A stretch of DNA of 64,000 nucleotides, from contig OZ021722.1 in assembly GCA_963978545.1 (NCBI GenBank), forward strand, positions 12,921,801-12,985,800. Reading direction: 5' to 3'. The stretch is from Linyphia triangularis. Lineage: Eukaryota; Arthropoda; Arachnida; Araneae; Linyphiidae. Below the pieces are notes generated by a model. That model saw only the letters and a program-made list of their open reading frames with translations, was not told the origin of the DNA and ran no database searches. Shown one piece after another: positions 24,686 through 36,653 of this stretch. The position numbers were made by a program, and so were the translations under genes. Within the stretch, counting starts at the first letter, position 1. Each line of letters starts with the position of its first letter.

Positions 24686-24928
24686 TATACTAAACTCCAA
24701 CTTAACTTGACATCACTAGACGATAGATCTTCACCGTGCTCATAGGCATTTAATCCATTTTAGCGGAGTGAAGATATAATTCTCACCAAACCTTATAGCT
24801 TTTTGTTTTCTACAGGGTTGTGGTTTGGCGAGCATTATTCTTTCACGCCGCCAAAACGGATAAATTGCTTATGAGCACTGTGACGATCTACCGTCTAGTG
24901 ATGTCAAGTTAAGTTGAAGTTTAGTATA
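24686..24928. repeat. MITE-1 copy 2
   Basis: TA-flanked. The arms start TACTAAACTCCAACTTAACT, with the inverse at the right end. The central loop holds TTTTCTACAGGGTTGTGG. Not associated with MITE-2. Confidence 0.88.
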
Positions 24929-25743
24929 TCATGTTATACGATATAAAATGGGAACTAAAATGACTATGTAAAAGAGTGTATTTTATTGTTTATAAAAAAG
25001 TTATGGGATAACTTTTTAGTTTACATTTATTATTTAGTTGGCGTGTACGCTCAACGACCTATTTTTATACACAATGACAATGCCAGCTATCAGGCCAGCT
25101 TGGGAACTTGGCAGTCAATGATAAAATTTAAAAGTTGCATTTTCATCCACCTTCACTGTCTTATAAACTATTTATTTCTCAATGAGTTCACAAATTATTT
25201 TCACTTATAATATTGTTAGATATTTATAAACATAGTAATTACGCAAAAATTATTTAAAAAAAAAAAAAAATACTTTGAGTTTAGAAGCATTTTTTGAAAT
25301 TATCTCAAAACAGTGATTTTCAACTTGGTACATTTTCTAGGCAAAAAAAGTATATAAATATTGTTTAAAAAATTATGAATGTTAAGTTAACATTTCGATT
25401 AACGATTATAACCTATTTTTTAGACAATATTGCTTTTAATATTTAGGAAAAATTATATATTTTGTATGAACTATACACTTATACACTTATTTAAAATAAA
25501 AAATTTCGGTCGTCAATATAGAACTCACTTTGATATAATATTCTACCCAAAAACTAGATTAAAATATTGAATAGATTTTTTTTTAAAGTATCTAGGTGTT
25601 GAAAATCACTGTTTTAAGCTTATTGTAAAAAATTCTTGCTAACTAAAAACATTAATTTTTTTTAATTGCTTTTATTCTATTACTATATTTGCAAATATCA
25701 AACTACAAATTTTGTGAAAAAAGTTTGTAAATCCGTCGAGAAA
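24929..25743. other. AT-rich, possible SINE fragment near 25010-25110
   Basis: GTGTACGCTCAACGACCTAT at 25022 matches a segment at 29635, suggesting a shared, decayed dispersed repeat. No gene recognised. Confidence 0.4.
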
Positions 25744-25755
25744 TAAATAATTTAT

Positions 25756-25892
25756 TGGTTGGTTGGTTGTTTTCAGATTATCTGGCACCGTCAGCAACAC
25801 GAGGGCAATAATGCGCCGAAACATTCGTCACTAGACAAGCCAACATACATTTACAAATACCCATGCCTAAGACGAGACTCGAACCCGCAACC
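25756..25892 (-). repeat. SINE-A copy c, 5'-truncated
   Basis: The A-box end is missing while the B box (GGTTCGAGTC on minus) and tail are kept. It is flanked by a perfect 12-bp duplication TAAATAATTTAT (25744-25755 and 25893-25904). Confidence 0.9.
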
Positions 25893-25959
25893 TAAATAAT
25901 TTATAGGACATTGAATTTAGATATAAATTCGAAGTTTAACTTGTGTCGTTGACTGTCAA

Positions 25960-26055
25960 ATTCACTTAACGGGGATTTCGAACCACAACGAACATCCATC
26001 CATGCCTAATCCATGATTCGAACCCGTCACCTTTAGCATGCTATTCATTATCTAG
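25960..26055 (-). repeat. Diverged tRNA-like SINE fragment
   Basis: On the minus strand, GACGGGTTCGAATCATGG is a good B box, followed by TTAGGCATGGATGG, similar to SINE-A. The rest is not alignable by eye. Confidence 0.45.
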
Positions 26056-26727
26056 AAAATCAAAAAACAATATACTTCATCGAATGAAATATTGTACATC
26101 ACAACATATATCTCCTCTGCTCTTTACTGAGCATTTTACCTCGATGTCGCAACTGAATGTAATATCTGTATACAGCATGTGTTTTATTTTTTACGGCACC
26201 CCTTCCTCATCATTGGCGATCGCCAAATTGAAGTTGAGGGGCAGTGCAACCCTCCCCTCCCTCAAAAAGGCCCTGTCATTGACAAGGAGCAAAGGGCTCT
26301 CTCCACTCTAAAGCCCATCGGCGTCGTAATACATCTGCATTAGGCGAGTTTAAATTGACTGCCCCTCCCCCTCCCCCCTTTCGAGATAAAGGACCCCGGA
26401 TTAAGGGGTCCGGGAGGTCCGACCACCACTTAGGGGCCGCGAGATGAATAGGGCCGGATTTAAGGAAAGAGACTTTCCAGGGAACCGCCGCTGTCTTCCC
26501 CCTTAAAGTTTTTTTTTATTTTCTCCTCTCAGCTGATGCTGGGATTTTTGGGGGGGCTGTATCAACATTGAGGAAGAGTCCCGGGATTAGAGAGATTTTT
26601 GCGCTGTTTTTTAAGGCTGAGTGATGGGGACGTGAATAGATTGGGCTGTTTCTCCAGTGTTTTTGTTCATTGATTAGGTACTTTTATATTGTAAGTGACA
26701 TTTAAATTTGAAAAGGACCGTATTTTT
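26056..26727. other. GC-richer unique island, no gene
   Basis: The part at 26200-26640 is well above local GC, with CCC/GGG clusters and CCCCGGATTAAGGGGTCCGG near 26394. It could be a regulatory element or a non-coding exon; nothing proves either. Confidence 0.4.
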
Positions 26728-27671
26728 ACTTGCAATTGCCCATATGTTTACATAAGGCAATGAAAGTACAGCATTCGGTAAAAAAAAAAGTAATATTTTT
26801 TTTGCCTTTCTCCACATTTTGGTGCCTACCAAACGGTATAGTGGTTAGAGTGCTAGCTTCTAGACCGCGAGGTTGCGGGTTCGAGTCCCGTGTTAGGCAT
26901 GGGTGTTTCTAAATGTGTGTTGGCTTGTCTAATGACGAATGTTTCGGCGCATTATAGCCTTCGTGTTGCTGACGGCGCCAGATAATCTGAATACAACCAA
27001 CCAACCAACCAACCAACCAACCAACCAACCAACCAACCAACCAACCAACCAACCAACCAACCAACCAACCACATTTTGGTATAAACTGATTTCAAAAAGT
27101 TGTCTAGAAAAAATGTCTGTTTGTATGTCTGTGTGTACGCGGTCAGCATAACTCCCGAACAAATTGACCTAACGATGTTAAAAATTTATGTGCGGTTTGG
27201 TGGGGGCTGTGGGACCTACCATTAAGGTTTTCGTCAAAATAGAGCATGCGCTTAAGGTTGAAATCAAGAAAAATTATGTTTTTCAGCAATTGCTAAAAAA
27301 CGGCTCTAACGATTTCGATTAAAATTCATGTGTTAATCCCTCTTAATTCCAGTAGAAATGCGGGAAAAACGTAAAAAGTTGAAAAACGAGTGCCTTCAAC
27401 ACAGAGCTCTCAACACTTAAACATCTCTCTAGACGATTGATTTTTTTATGTTTCACACACAAGAAATGACAGTATAATGTCGATCGAATAGCATTGCCAA
27501 TTTCGCCATCTTTTGCATTTTTTCCCATGTAAAAATGTTTGCCAAAAATATCGCCAAACTGGCCATTTTTATTGAAATGAGGGAAAATATGCAAATGGTA
27601 AATAACACCATGAATGTTAATGCAATGACCAATATTATAGCGTAATTGCAAGTTGTGCGATGTTCCACACC
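26728..27671 (+). repeat. Family R1 copy split by SINE-A
   Basis: From CTTGCAATTGCCCATATG to GTGCGATGTTCCACACC. Its CCACATTTTGGT segment was duplicated by the SINE insertion. It is the most complete R1 copy here, about 680 bp without the SINE. Confidence 0.78.
26824..27068 (+). repeat. SINE-A copy d with expanded (CCAA)n tail
   Basis: It has an A-box-like TATAGTGGTTAGAGTGCT, a B box GGTTCGAGTCC, and a tail expanded to about 18 CCAA units. The duplication CCACATTTTGGT at 26812-26823 and 27069-27080 is perfect. Confidence 0.93.
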
Positions 27672-27842
27672 TCTAGCATAATCTCGAACTTATGACTCAG
27701 ATGCTAAAACTAATGTCTACTGTGCGTACAGATGCCTACTAAGTACTAAAAATAAGTAGACCCGGTAGTGATTGTGTCAAGTGTTTTTTGCTGATTATCA
27801 GTTTACCGGTGGAAATTTACATGGTTTTCTCATGAAGGAGAC

Positions 27843-27997
27843 TACTAGCTTCTAAACCGCGAGGTTGCGAGTTCAAGTCCCGTGTTAAGCATGGGTGTTT
27901 GTAAATGTATGTTGGCATGTCAAATGAAGAATGTTTCGGCGCATTATAGTCCTCGTGTTGCTGACGGTGCCAGACAATCTGAAAACAACCAACCAAC
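27843..27997 (+). repeat. SINE-A copy e, 5'-truncated
   Basis: It begins inside the tRNA head at TACTAGCTTCTAAACCGC, with a mutated B box (GTTCAAGTCC) and an intact body and tail. Flanks CATGAAGGAGAC (27831-27842) and CATGAATGAGAC (27998-28009) are a target duplication with one mismatch. Confidence 0.85.
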
Positions 27998-28009
27998 CAT
28001 GAATGAGAC

Positions 28010-28578
28010 AAAAATGAGAACACTGCCCTTTTCGTATCTTAATTGAAGTTTTGCCTATTCTTTTATTCCAGTTGTTATGGAACTTTCATTTCATAATAAC
28101 TACTATATTTACATAATTTGTTGTCTGTGGTCGTCAATGAATAGTGTAACTAGGTATAATCATTCGTTGTAGAGAAATTTTAACTACGCATTGTATAATA
28201 ATATCTTTTTATGAATTTGTTATAAGTTCACGCAAGAAATCGTGGACTTAGAAACCAACGTCTTGAAATTGACACGTAAAGCCTATCACTTTGCCATCTA
28301 AGCTTCTGAGTACCTGAACTTTTTAACATCAAAATGGTTTCCATTTACCATTCCAAAATTCGAAGCCCAACTGCCATTTCTGAAAATGGAAGTTACACTG
28401 TAAAAATGCAATTGTTCTTCAAAAGAATAAAATAATGTAAATATCTTCAAGAAAATTTCGATGATCTAGCTTTGATAGATTATAAAAAGAATCTTACAGA
28501 ATGTGTTTTTGAAATTATCATTAATTAAATATTTGCTTAATTTAAAAAAATATTAAGTATATATAGTTCTTCAAATCC

Positions 28579-28610
<32 letters not shown>

Positions 28611-28632
28611 TGTCAACAAGGGAATAACTAAC
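28010..28632. other. AT-rich, no feature
   Basis: Poly(A) near 28585. No gene recognised. Confidence 0.4.
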
Positions 28633-28972
28633 TATACTAGAAGACAACGTACCCTGACCTCAAGGAATAACCTACAACGATGAGTGAATCGGTTTTACTA
28701 AGCCATGATTGGCTGATCGGAAGGGGCGTGGCCAATTCGTTAAAGCTCTTGTAGTATCCGTGGTTAGAAAAGTAAAATATTAATTAAAATTTAAACTTAA
28801 AAGCACTTATTTTCTTTTTTTTATCAACTTATATTTAAGTTTAATACAAAACTATGAGCGCACGTGACAAATATTACCATATAAGTTGTGATTTGCTTGG
28901 AACTATATTTTTCCGGTGGAAGGATACATCTTGCAGGGTATCCAGTGAGCTCAGGTGTTGTCTTCTAGTATA
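28633..28972. repeat. 340-bp MITE, TA-flanked
   Basis: Perfect 14-bp inverted termini TACTAGAAGACAAC and GTTGTCTTCTAGTA lie inside TA duplications. The interior is unrelated to MITE-1, although the tip TACTA is shared. Confidence 0.72.
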
Positions 28973-29620
28973 GTAATATTAGTTTTATGAACTTGCAACA
29001 ACAGTCCTAGCGGTCATTTTACTAAGTATGCGCTGATTTTTAATGACAATTTGATATCGCGAATAAAATATCGATTGCAAATCTAAACTGGAGTTTTATC
29101 TGAGTTAGGGTATAATTTTATTTTAATTAGGGTTCTTTCGATGTGCTAAAAAACTAATTAAAAACTAGTTAAGCTTGAAGAAAATTCCGGTGTGCATTCC
29201 GTCTATCAATAAATTATTTTTCATTTTTAATTAAAATCCTTTTCCCTAACTAATTAGAGACTGAGTTATCATGGCAAGACTGAGACACTAATTAGCTGAT
29301 TAAATTTTAAAACACTAATTAAACAACTCTCAAAGCATATTCACACAAATGGCTTTTTTTTTTCTCTTTTTTTTTTTAAAAAAACAATGCTAAGGAGAAG
29401 GAATTGCATAATGACACATGCATAAATGAGGGAAGTAAATTTACGTATTATGTATTTTGCCTTCAGGATCACGATATCCTAATTTAAATATGATTTAATA
29501 CTATTTCTTATTCGTATAAAAATAAATAAAGGTTATTTGCATTTATTCATGCCTTTGATTTACATAGAATTATAAATTACGCTATTTGTATGTTAAATTT
29601 TAATGCACATAAAAAAAAAT
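28973..29620. other. AT-rich, no feature
   Basis: Nothing recognised; includes a TAATTA-rich stretch near 29150-29330. Confidence 0.4.
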
Positions 29621-29770
29621 GTGGTTGGTTTGTACGCTCAACGACATATTTTAATGAGCAATGATGGCTTATCAGACCAGAGCCTAGAGCTTAACGTGGA
29701 TTCCGAACCACCACGAAGTGATAATCAAATCAATCTAGAATCGTCGTCGAAGAGCGTAATATAAACAAGC
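29621..29770. repeat. Dispersed repeat fragment (R2)
   Basis: TGTACGCTCAACGACATATT and CTTAACGTGGATTCCGAACC match segments at 25022 and 25967. Probably part of a SINE; the boundaries are unclear. Confidence 0.4.
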
Positions 29771-29809
29771 ATGGTGATTAGAGGTCGGAAATATCAATCA
29801 TAATAAATA

Positions 29810-29905
29810 TCTATACTATATCGTTGCATAGAAAAAAATATCGATACTATATCGTTGCATAGAAAAAAATATCGATACTATATCGTTGCACAGAAAAAAA
29901 TATCG
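29810..29905. repeat. 32-bp tandem repeat inside hAT MITE
   Basis: About three units of ATATCGTTGCATAGAAAAAA plus AATATCGATACT. Confidence 0.85.
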
Positions 29906-29921
29906 ATATATCGGTACATGA

Positions 29922-29954
<33 letters not shown>

Positions 29955-30007
29955 TTAGGAACGAAGTTTTTTCGGGGCAAATTTCTACTTTTCATGAATT
30001 CATGCCA

Positions 30008-30190
30008 AAAAAATTTTAATAAATAAATTATAAAAATCGTTTTAATAAATAAATTATAAAAATCGTTTTAGTAAATAAATTACAAAAATTGTTTTAATAA
30101 ATAAATTACAAAAATTGTTTTAATAAATAAATTACAAAAATTGTTTTAATAAATAAATTACAAAAATTGTTTTAATAAATAAATTATATT
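30008..30190. repeat. 26-bp tandem repeat inside hAT MITE
   Basis: About seven units built on GTTTTAATAAATAAATTACA followed by AAAATT. Confidence 0.88.
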
Positions 30191-30660
30191 TTCAATCAGG
30201 AATACATAAAATACATTTGGATGTCAATGCAAAAGTTAACATTTTTTTTAAAGAAGAAATTTTGAAAAGAAGTTTAACGCATATTTGGCTGATAGAGATG
30301 TTTTTAATATTTAAAATTAGATGCAAATTCCAGGCACATGCTGGCAACAGAAACGGCACTATGTTAATGACTACTAATAAATGATCTTATCTTTATATTA
30401 CATTATATTTTCTTTTTGGTTAGGGTGCCATTATAACTGTTTCTCAGCCCAGTACAAACTTCAGTTTTGAAGTTGCTGAAAAGGGAATAAAGAAAATCGA
30501 AAAAACACATGAAACTACAAAACGATCATCAAAAAACTAAAAATGTTTAAAAATATCAATATATCTGTGACTTGTATCGATACTTTAACTATCGATATAT
30601 TATTTTGAATATCGATACAAATATCGTCGTATCGATATGTCGCCGACCTCTAATGGTGAT

Positions 30661-31400
30661 GAACCGTGGGAATTGTGCTGAGCTTAGCAGAAATATAAAT
30701 ACCACGGGTGTGTGAAATTAATCTGACGCAATGTCGCGCAAAACTGAATCATAATTATGTGACTTACTGTTAGAAAAGCGCTGGCTTAAACAAATCTCAC
30801 CCAAGTAGCTGTGCGTGGGAAGTTATCGAATGAATCGATGAAAGAATTAAAAATAATACAATGCGCGCTTTAAAAGGATGCGTTAAATTAATGTTGATAC
30901 TAAAAGATATTGCTATTGCATTCATTCTTTAAACTATCACGTCGCGTTTTACATTCACCTGCCCAAACTTTTCAACTCTCGCAAAGTTTACACAACATTT
31001 GCCCACAACCTAAACCGCCAGCTGCGTAAATAGCCTACAAACCCCCCCCCCCCCCCCCAGAGAATACCGACTGTTAAAGAAAAAAAAAGAGGCGCGTCAC
31101 ACAATGCCTCAAACACCGAAAATAAAATACATCCTTCAAAAGTAAAAAGGAATAGAAAGAAAAAAAAAATGAGCGAACACAAAACCCCGATCCCCAAACA
31201 TTCTCAATAGCTTGTTTGATTTAGTCTTGTTTGCAGCTTTTCGGAACCTTTCTCTATTTTTTATATCCTTCTTTTCTTTTTCTTTCTTCTTATTATTGTT
31301 TCTGCTCACACCCACCAATTCGCGGTAACCATTCCCTTTCCGGTGTATTTCTGAGATGATTTTCTTCCAACTGGATGTAAGTTGTAGCACAAAAATACGA
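30661..31400. other. Non-coding with C18 run
   Basis: A poly-C run lies at about 31042. The ORFs on the minus strand are low-complexity. No gene recognised. Confidence 0.4.
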
Positions 31401-31429
31401 AAGTTTGAACTACCACGGATGGTTTTTTA

Positions 31430-32570
31430 TTTATTGTTATGTTGTTAAAAGAGCAGACGAGTGTCGTTATTTTTATTCCGAATTCTTTTATTTATTTTTA
31501 ATAAATATCAACCTTTAATGTAATATTTAACTTAGAAATGCTATTTAAATATGCACATTTTTTATTGAATTCATTGTATTGAATTTCGACAGTCATTATT
31601 TTCAATTCAGAATTATTTTGTTTTATTTTTTTATATAAAAGTTTTGGCGTTGAAGCGATTGATTTTATAGTTGCCTGGTTCTACAATAATTACCGTAATA
31701 ATATTAACATTTAATCTAATCTTTAACTAAGAAATGCTATATAAATATGCACCTTTTTATTGAATTCGTTTTATTAAATTTCGACAGTTATTTTTTTATT
31801 CATTCGGAATTAGTTCATTTTTTCAATTTAAAGCTTTGAAGATGAAATGATTGATTTTTGTAGTTTTCTGGTTGAAGAATAACTGTCATATACACTTAAT
31901 GCAATCCTTAACTAAGCCATTTTATTTAAATATGCACATTTTTACTGATTTTATTTTATTGAATTTCGGTAGTCATTGTTTTTCTATTCAGAATTAATTA
32001 AATTTTTATTTTAAAGTTTTGGAGATGAAACGATGGATTTTATACTTTTCTGGTTGTAGAATAATTGTCGTATAAATATAAACCTTTAATGTAACCATTA
32101 ATTAAACAAAGCTATAGAAATATGCATATTTTTTTTAAATTCATTTTCTTGAATTTAGACTGTCGCTATTTTTATTTGGAATTAGTTTATTTATTATTAT
32201 TTTGTTTTTATTATTTCAAAGGTGTTCTTGAAATCAAGCGATTAATTTCAAAGTATTCTGGTTGTAGAATAATTTTAAACCTTTAATGTGATTTTTAACT
32301 AAGCCATGCTATATAAATATGTATATTTTTATTGAATTAATTTTATTGAATTTCAATGAATTTCGACTCTTGTTACTTTCATTCGGAATTATGTTTTTTT
32401 TGTTTTAAAGTTTTGAGATGGAATGATTGATTTCAAATTTGTTTAGGTAGTAGAATAATTGTATTAACATAAACCTTTAACGTAACCTTTAATTAAAGTA
32501 ATGCTATATAAATATGCACATTTTAATTGAATTTATATAAGTGAGGTAAGGAGGGAATGGGACAGCGTAA
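31430..32570. repeat. Tandem array, about 194-bp unit
   Basis: GCTATATAAATATGCACATT and variants recur near 31541, 31735, 31917, 32111, 32307 and 32504. They are spaced 182-197 bp apart, with conserved context TTGAATTTCGACAGT and CATAAACCTTTAATGTAA. Six degenerate units. Confidence 0.82.
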
Positions 32571-33364
32571 ATTTTGTCTAAATTTTACTCAAGCTGTTAA
32601 TTTAATTTACTCCACCCAAATTGAGTCTCTCCAATTCTGATTGATACAGACATTTTACTGTTGCACAATTATAAACATTTATCTATGAAAAATCAATTAT
32701 TAAAAAGCAATTATTGAAAAAAACAGGGTTTTTTCGTGTTTGTCAATGGCGCATGGGCAATTTTAACGAAAACATAAAAGGTAAGCCCCATGGCCACCAC
32801 TAACCCCTATTCCAAATTTGAACATAGCGAGTCAATTCGTTCTGGAATCCATACTGATCACCAGAGTTTGCCAAAATGCGTGAACATGCATTGAAAATCC
32901 ATTTCACCCTCTAGAATTAACCTCATGCTTTAATTCAAGCATCGGCACATCATGGTTAATTTTTTAAAAATAATACTCCCATTTTATAAAATCAGAGATC
33001 CTCCTAGCCGTTTTTTGAAGGGCGGCGCAACCTTCTTGCCCTTTTTCTTTGAAAAAAGCGTCCTTTTCTGAAAATATTCAAAAATTCGTTTATTTTCCAA
33101 CGTAATGCAATATACGGATCAGTCCCTCTGAAATCGCCAGTTACGTATGCCCATTTATGTTCAAACGTGTCTTGCACAGACCAGTGTATGGATGCTGATA
33201 CCACGTGCCTCATTAGTAGATGGATTGTAGGGGGGGGGGGGGAGTCTCACAAGTTACAAATGCAATTTCATACGTTCCTTGATTAAGTGTATTTCCCCAG
33301 CTTTTTACCTTACCTTCTTGTACAAAATAGAAAAAAAAGGAAACCTCATGCGTGAATCCATGAT
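32571..33364. other. Non-coding with R1 fragment
   Basis: A reverse R1 fragment lies at about 32728-32850, around ATGGCGCATGGGCAATTTTA. A G12 run lies near 33232. No gene recognised. Confidence 0.5.
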
Positions 33365-33543
33365 TGTTGGTTGTTTTCAGATTTTCTAACGCCGTCAGCA
33401 ACACGAGGGCTACAATGCGCCGAAACATTCGGCATTAGACAAACCAACATACATTTACAAACACCCATGCCTAACACGGGACTCGGAACCCGCAACCTCG
33501 CGGTCTAGAAGCCAGCACGCTAATCACTTATACAGTTTGGTCG
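33365..33543 (-). repeat. SINE-A copy f
   Basis: Full-length body and tRNA-like head on the minus strand, with a GGTT-type tail reduced to about two units. No clear duplication is visible, so the insertion is probably old. Confidence 0.85.
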
Positions 33544-33689
33544 ACTAGGCGTTGTTAGGACTGGTTTAGAAGTTCAGATCATTTCGCCTTCGTCAATCGC
33601 CGGCGTTTTCTAAAGCTTTTCGGGATTTCATAAATCGTCAAGTTTTACTTCTCCGTCATTTGCGCGATTGTTTTCTTAGTGTTGCCGGT

Positions 33690-34345
33690 ATTTTCCCAAT
33701 CTGACAATTTTCGAGGTGTCGCCGTCATTTGCTAGATCGTTTTCGAGGTGTTGCGGCATTTGCTAGATTGTTTTTGAGGTGTCTCTGGCATTTGCTAGAT
33801 CGTTTTTGAGGTGTCTCTGGCATTTGCTAGATCGTTTTTGAGGTGTTGCCGACATTTGCTAGATCGTTTTCGAGGTGTTGCCGGCATTTGCTATATCGTT
33901 TTTGAGGTGTTGCCGGCACTTGCTAGATTGTTTTTGAGGTGTTGCCGGCACTTGCTAGATTGTTTTTGAGGTGTTGCCGGCAATTGCTAGATCGTTTTTG
34001 AGATGTTGCCAGCATTTGCTAGATGGTTTTTGAGGTGTCTCTGGCATTTGCTAGATCGTTTTTGAGGTGTTGCCGACATTTGCTAGATCGTTTTCGAGGT
34101 GTTGCCGGCATTTGCAATATCGTTTTTGAGGTGTTGCCGGCAATTGCTAGATCGTTTTCGAGGTGTTGCCGGCATTTGCTAGATCGTTTTCGAGGTGTTG
34201 CCGGCATCTGCTAGATCGTTTTTGAGGTGTTGCCGGCATTTGCTAGATTGTTTTTAAGGTGTTGCCGGCACTTGCTAGATTGTTTTTGAGGTGTCTCTGG
34301 CATTTGCTAGATCGTTTTCGAGGTGTTGCCGGCATTTACCCGATA
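33690..34345. repeat. 32-bp minisatellite, about 20 units
   Basis: The unit is GAGGTGTTGCCGGCATTTGC followed by TAGATCGTTTTC. Two main variants alternate: GTTGCCGGC and GTCTCTGGC. There is no unique spacer, so this is not a CRISPR array. It yields open frames on both strands by chance of its period. Confidence 0.95.
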
Positions 34346-34722
34346 TTTTCGGGAGCACCAACGTAGGGGCACCGAACGGCATTGTGTTAAGAGTCAGTTT
34401 TAGTTTCATAACCATCATGTGTTTTTTTTTAGTAATTTTTAAAGCATATTTTCGCTCTGATACGGGAAATCGCGATCGTGCATCACTATTATTGTAGTAG
34501 ATTTTAATTTTGTCAAAAAACTTTTTTGCTTTAGTTTTTTAAAAAAAAAAATTAATTTAAAAAAATACCCTTCAGATTTTGAAAACACCCCTTAAAATTT
34601 AGTGAGGGGGGTGAAAATACTTTTTAGAAATATTTAACAGGTGAACATTACCTGACCACAGACACACATTTTTTTCTAGACCACTTTTTTGAAATCAGGA
34701 TGTTCCAAAACGCGGAGAAAAG

Positions 34723-34765
<43 letters not shown>

Positions 34766-35542
34766 GATTTTTTTTTTTTGTACTAAAAACAATACTTTCA
34801 TTACCTTATGTTAATATGCGGGTAAAGTAAAAAGTCCAACTGCATCCGCGACCCAGTAATTTCCGCAGCTAATCCAAAAAAGGAAACCATCTAAACTATC
34901 GGCATAATCGACTTACACCCAAATGGGTTTCACACGTTCGCGTGACACTTACTTCAACTCCTTTTTATACGTGTGCCAGGCCGAAACCTTTCAAAAACCA
35001 CCTCCAGACAATAATACCAAAAAAAAAAGAATAAGGGCTGGAGAGGGGAAAAAGTGGAAGGGCTTTTTGCGCGGCCGGAATTCGTAAAAAAGCTCTCTCT
35101 CTCTCCTCTGACACAATTCTTTTTCCCTTTTCACTCGGAATAAAGTGGCGAGCTTAAGCCGGGGCTTGCCGGGGCGTCGTTTTTCAAGCTCCCCCGCATT
35201 AGAGCCGGGACTTAAGCCTTTGACAAATTTGCCCGGGTAGGCACGGCCTCTGCGGGGCTGGCTCGGATTTTCGGAACGGAATGCTTGAATTCCTCATCGT
35301 TAGGGGGAAAAGTTACAGTTTTGTTACATCAGGGTTAAGAGATGATGAGAAATCGCCCGTTGGCCATTTTTTTGAATTAGTGTCTTAGAATATTTTTTTT
35401 TTTGTAAGTGGTGTCCAGGACTGTTTGGTTTTGGTAAATATCTCCACAGTGGTGAAGGAATAGCGAAAATTGAAATTTTAAAGGAAATGGGAAGAATCAA
35501 ATTCGTTGCACCATAACCAAAATAATAGCTCTCACAGTCTGG
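34346..35542. other. Non-coding, R1 fragment and a GC-richer island
   Basis: A reverse R1 5' fragment lies at about 34665-34825 and a long poly(A) at 34727-34763. The interval 35040-35290 is GC-richer, with a CT-repeat and GCCGGGGCTTGCCGGGGC near 35158. No exon identified. Confidence 0.45.
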
Positions 35543-35720
35543 TTGGTTGTATTCAGATTATCTGGCGCCGTCAGCAACACGAGGGCTATAATGCGCCGAA
35601 ACATTTCGTCATTTAACAAACCAACATACATTTACAAACACCCATGCCTACACGGGACTCGGAACCCGCAACCTCGCGGTCTAGAAGCCAGCACGCTAAC
35701 CACTATACCGTTTGGTCGGA
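35543..35720 (-). repeat. SINE-A copy g
   Basis: Full-length on the minus strand. A perfect 14-bp duplication CTCTCACAGTCTGG lies at 35529-35542 and 35721-35734. Confidence 0.93.
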
Positions 35721-35789
35721 CTCTCACAGTCTGGAGAGGTTGCTATAGAAACTTGGGTTGTGAAATATCGCGGAACTTTCAATTACACC

Positions 35790-36010
35790 ATGATACTGAT
35801 CACTACATTTAAATTTGTCGTTGAATAGTGTTATTACCCATTTCACACTATTTTTATTCATATGAAAAAAAAAATGACCAGTTTGGTGATATTTTTGGCG
35901 ATAATTCTTACATTATTTTCTTTTTTTGTAAGTGAAACAAATGAGAGGGGAAAACAGTCATCGATGAGTGATGCTCGAGGGAAGAGAATTCTGTGCTGAT
36001 TGGTTATGAA
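35790..36010 (-). repeat. Family R1 3' fragment
   Basis: AGTTTGGTGATATTTTTGGC near 35880 and the following TTCTTACAT and GAGGGGAAAACAGTC match the R1 3' part in reverse. Confidence 0.55.
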
Positions 36011-36039
36011 GTTTATTTCTAAAGTCCAAACGTACTATC

Positions 36040-36246
36040 TACACTGTTAAAAATTTTGGTCCACCTTGCACCAAAAATTGGTTCCCATTTAGCTGCCACC
36101 AACATGTGGTGCTCAGTTTCACGATTTAATGGTGCAACCTCGGACCGTAAGCACCATTAAATCGCGAAACTAAGCACCAAATGTTGGTGGCAGCTAAATG
36201 GGAACCAAATTTTGGTGCATGGTGGACAACTGTTTTTAACAGTGTA
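36040..36246. repeat. 207-bp hairpin MITE, TA-flanked
   Basis: Tips CACTGTTAAAAA and TTTTTAACAGTG lie inside TA. The arms are almost perfectly complementary over about 85 bp (TTGGTTCCCATTTAGCTGCC and its inverse). The loop is around CAACCTCGGACCGTAAG. Confidence 0.88.
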
Positions 36247-36653
36247 TTATGGTTTGATATTTATCGGATAGTAACCTTTTGAGTGTTATCTTTAAGAAAA
36301 GAGGAAACCCTTTTTTGTTACAATAATCTAACTCGAAATATCACTTCAATGATCATGGAGGCTTTGGAGGCGAGAAAAGGGTTTTTTAATTATTTTTTAA
36401 GAGTGTGGAAGCAGAATACTTAGCCATTCAGAAAGGACTCTCTAACTACGAAATGTCATAACTGCGCAACACTAAGAGACAGACGGAAAAGACAGTGTTG
36501 GACAGGACAGGTATGGAAATTTAAATTCACCAGTTCCGTAAAATTGGTTACAGTATTGAAATGTGGCTAACAATTATGGCAAAATCTGATTGATTTTATT
36601 GTTTTCTTCATGAAAGATTGCCCTTTGCTATATAATTCAGCCCAAACTATCAC
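36247..36653. other. Non-coding, no feature
   Basis: Nothing recognised. Confidence 0.4.

Larger units (their letters stand above)
29779..30652. repeat. hAT-type non-autonomous element
   Basis: Inverted tips TAGAGGTCGG and CCGACCTCTA are flanked by a perfect 8-bp duplication ATGGTGAT (29771-29778 and 30653-30660). The length of the duplication and the form of the tips fit hAT. The subterminal regions are rich in ATCGATA motifs. Two internal tandem arrays are listed separately. No transposase. Confidence 0.88.

Noticed and set aside
26929..27162. Repetitive VGWL / QPTN open frames on both strands
   Set aside because: They are translations of the (CCAA)n tail of SINE-A copy d.
34019..34214. 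Open frames on both strands in the 32-bp array, and a possible CRISPR array
   Set aside because: There is no unique spacer between repeats, and the frames arise from the tandem unit in an animal genome.
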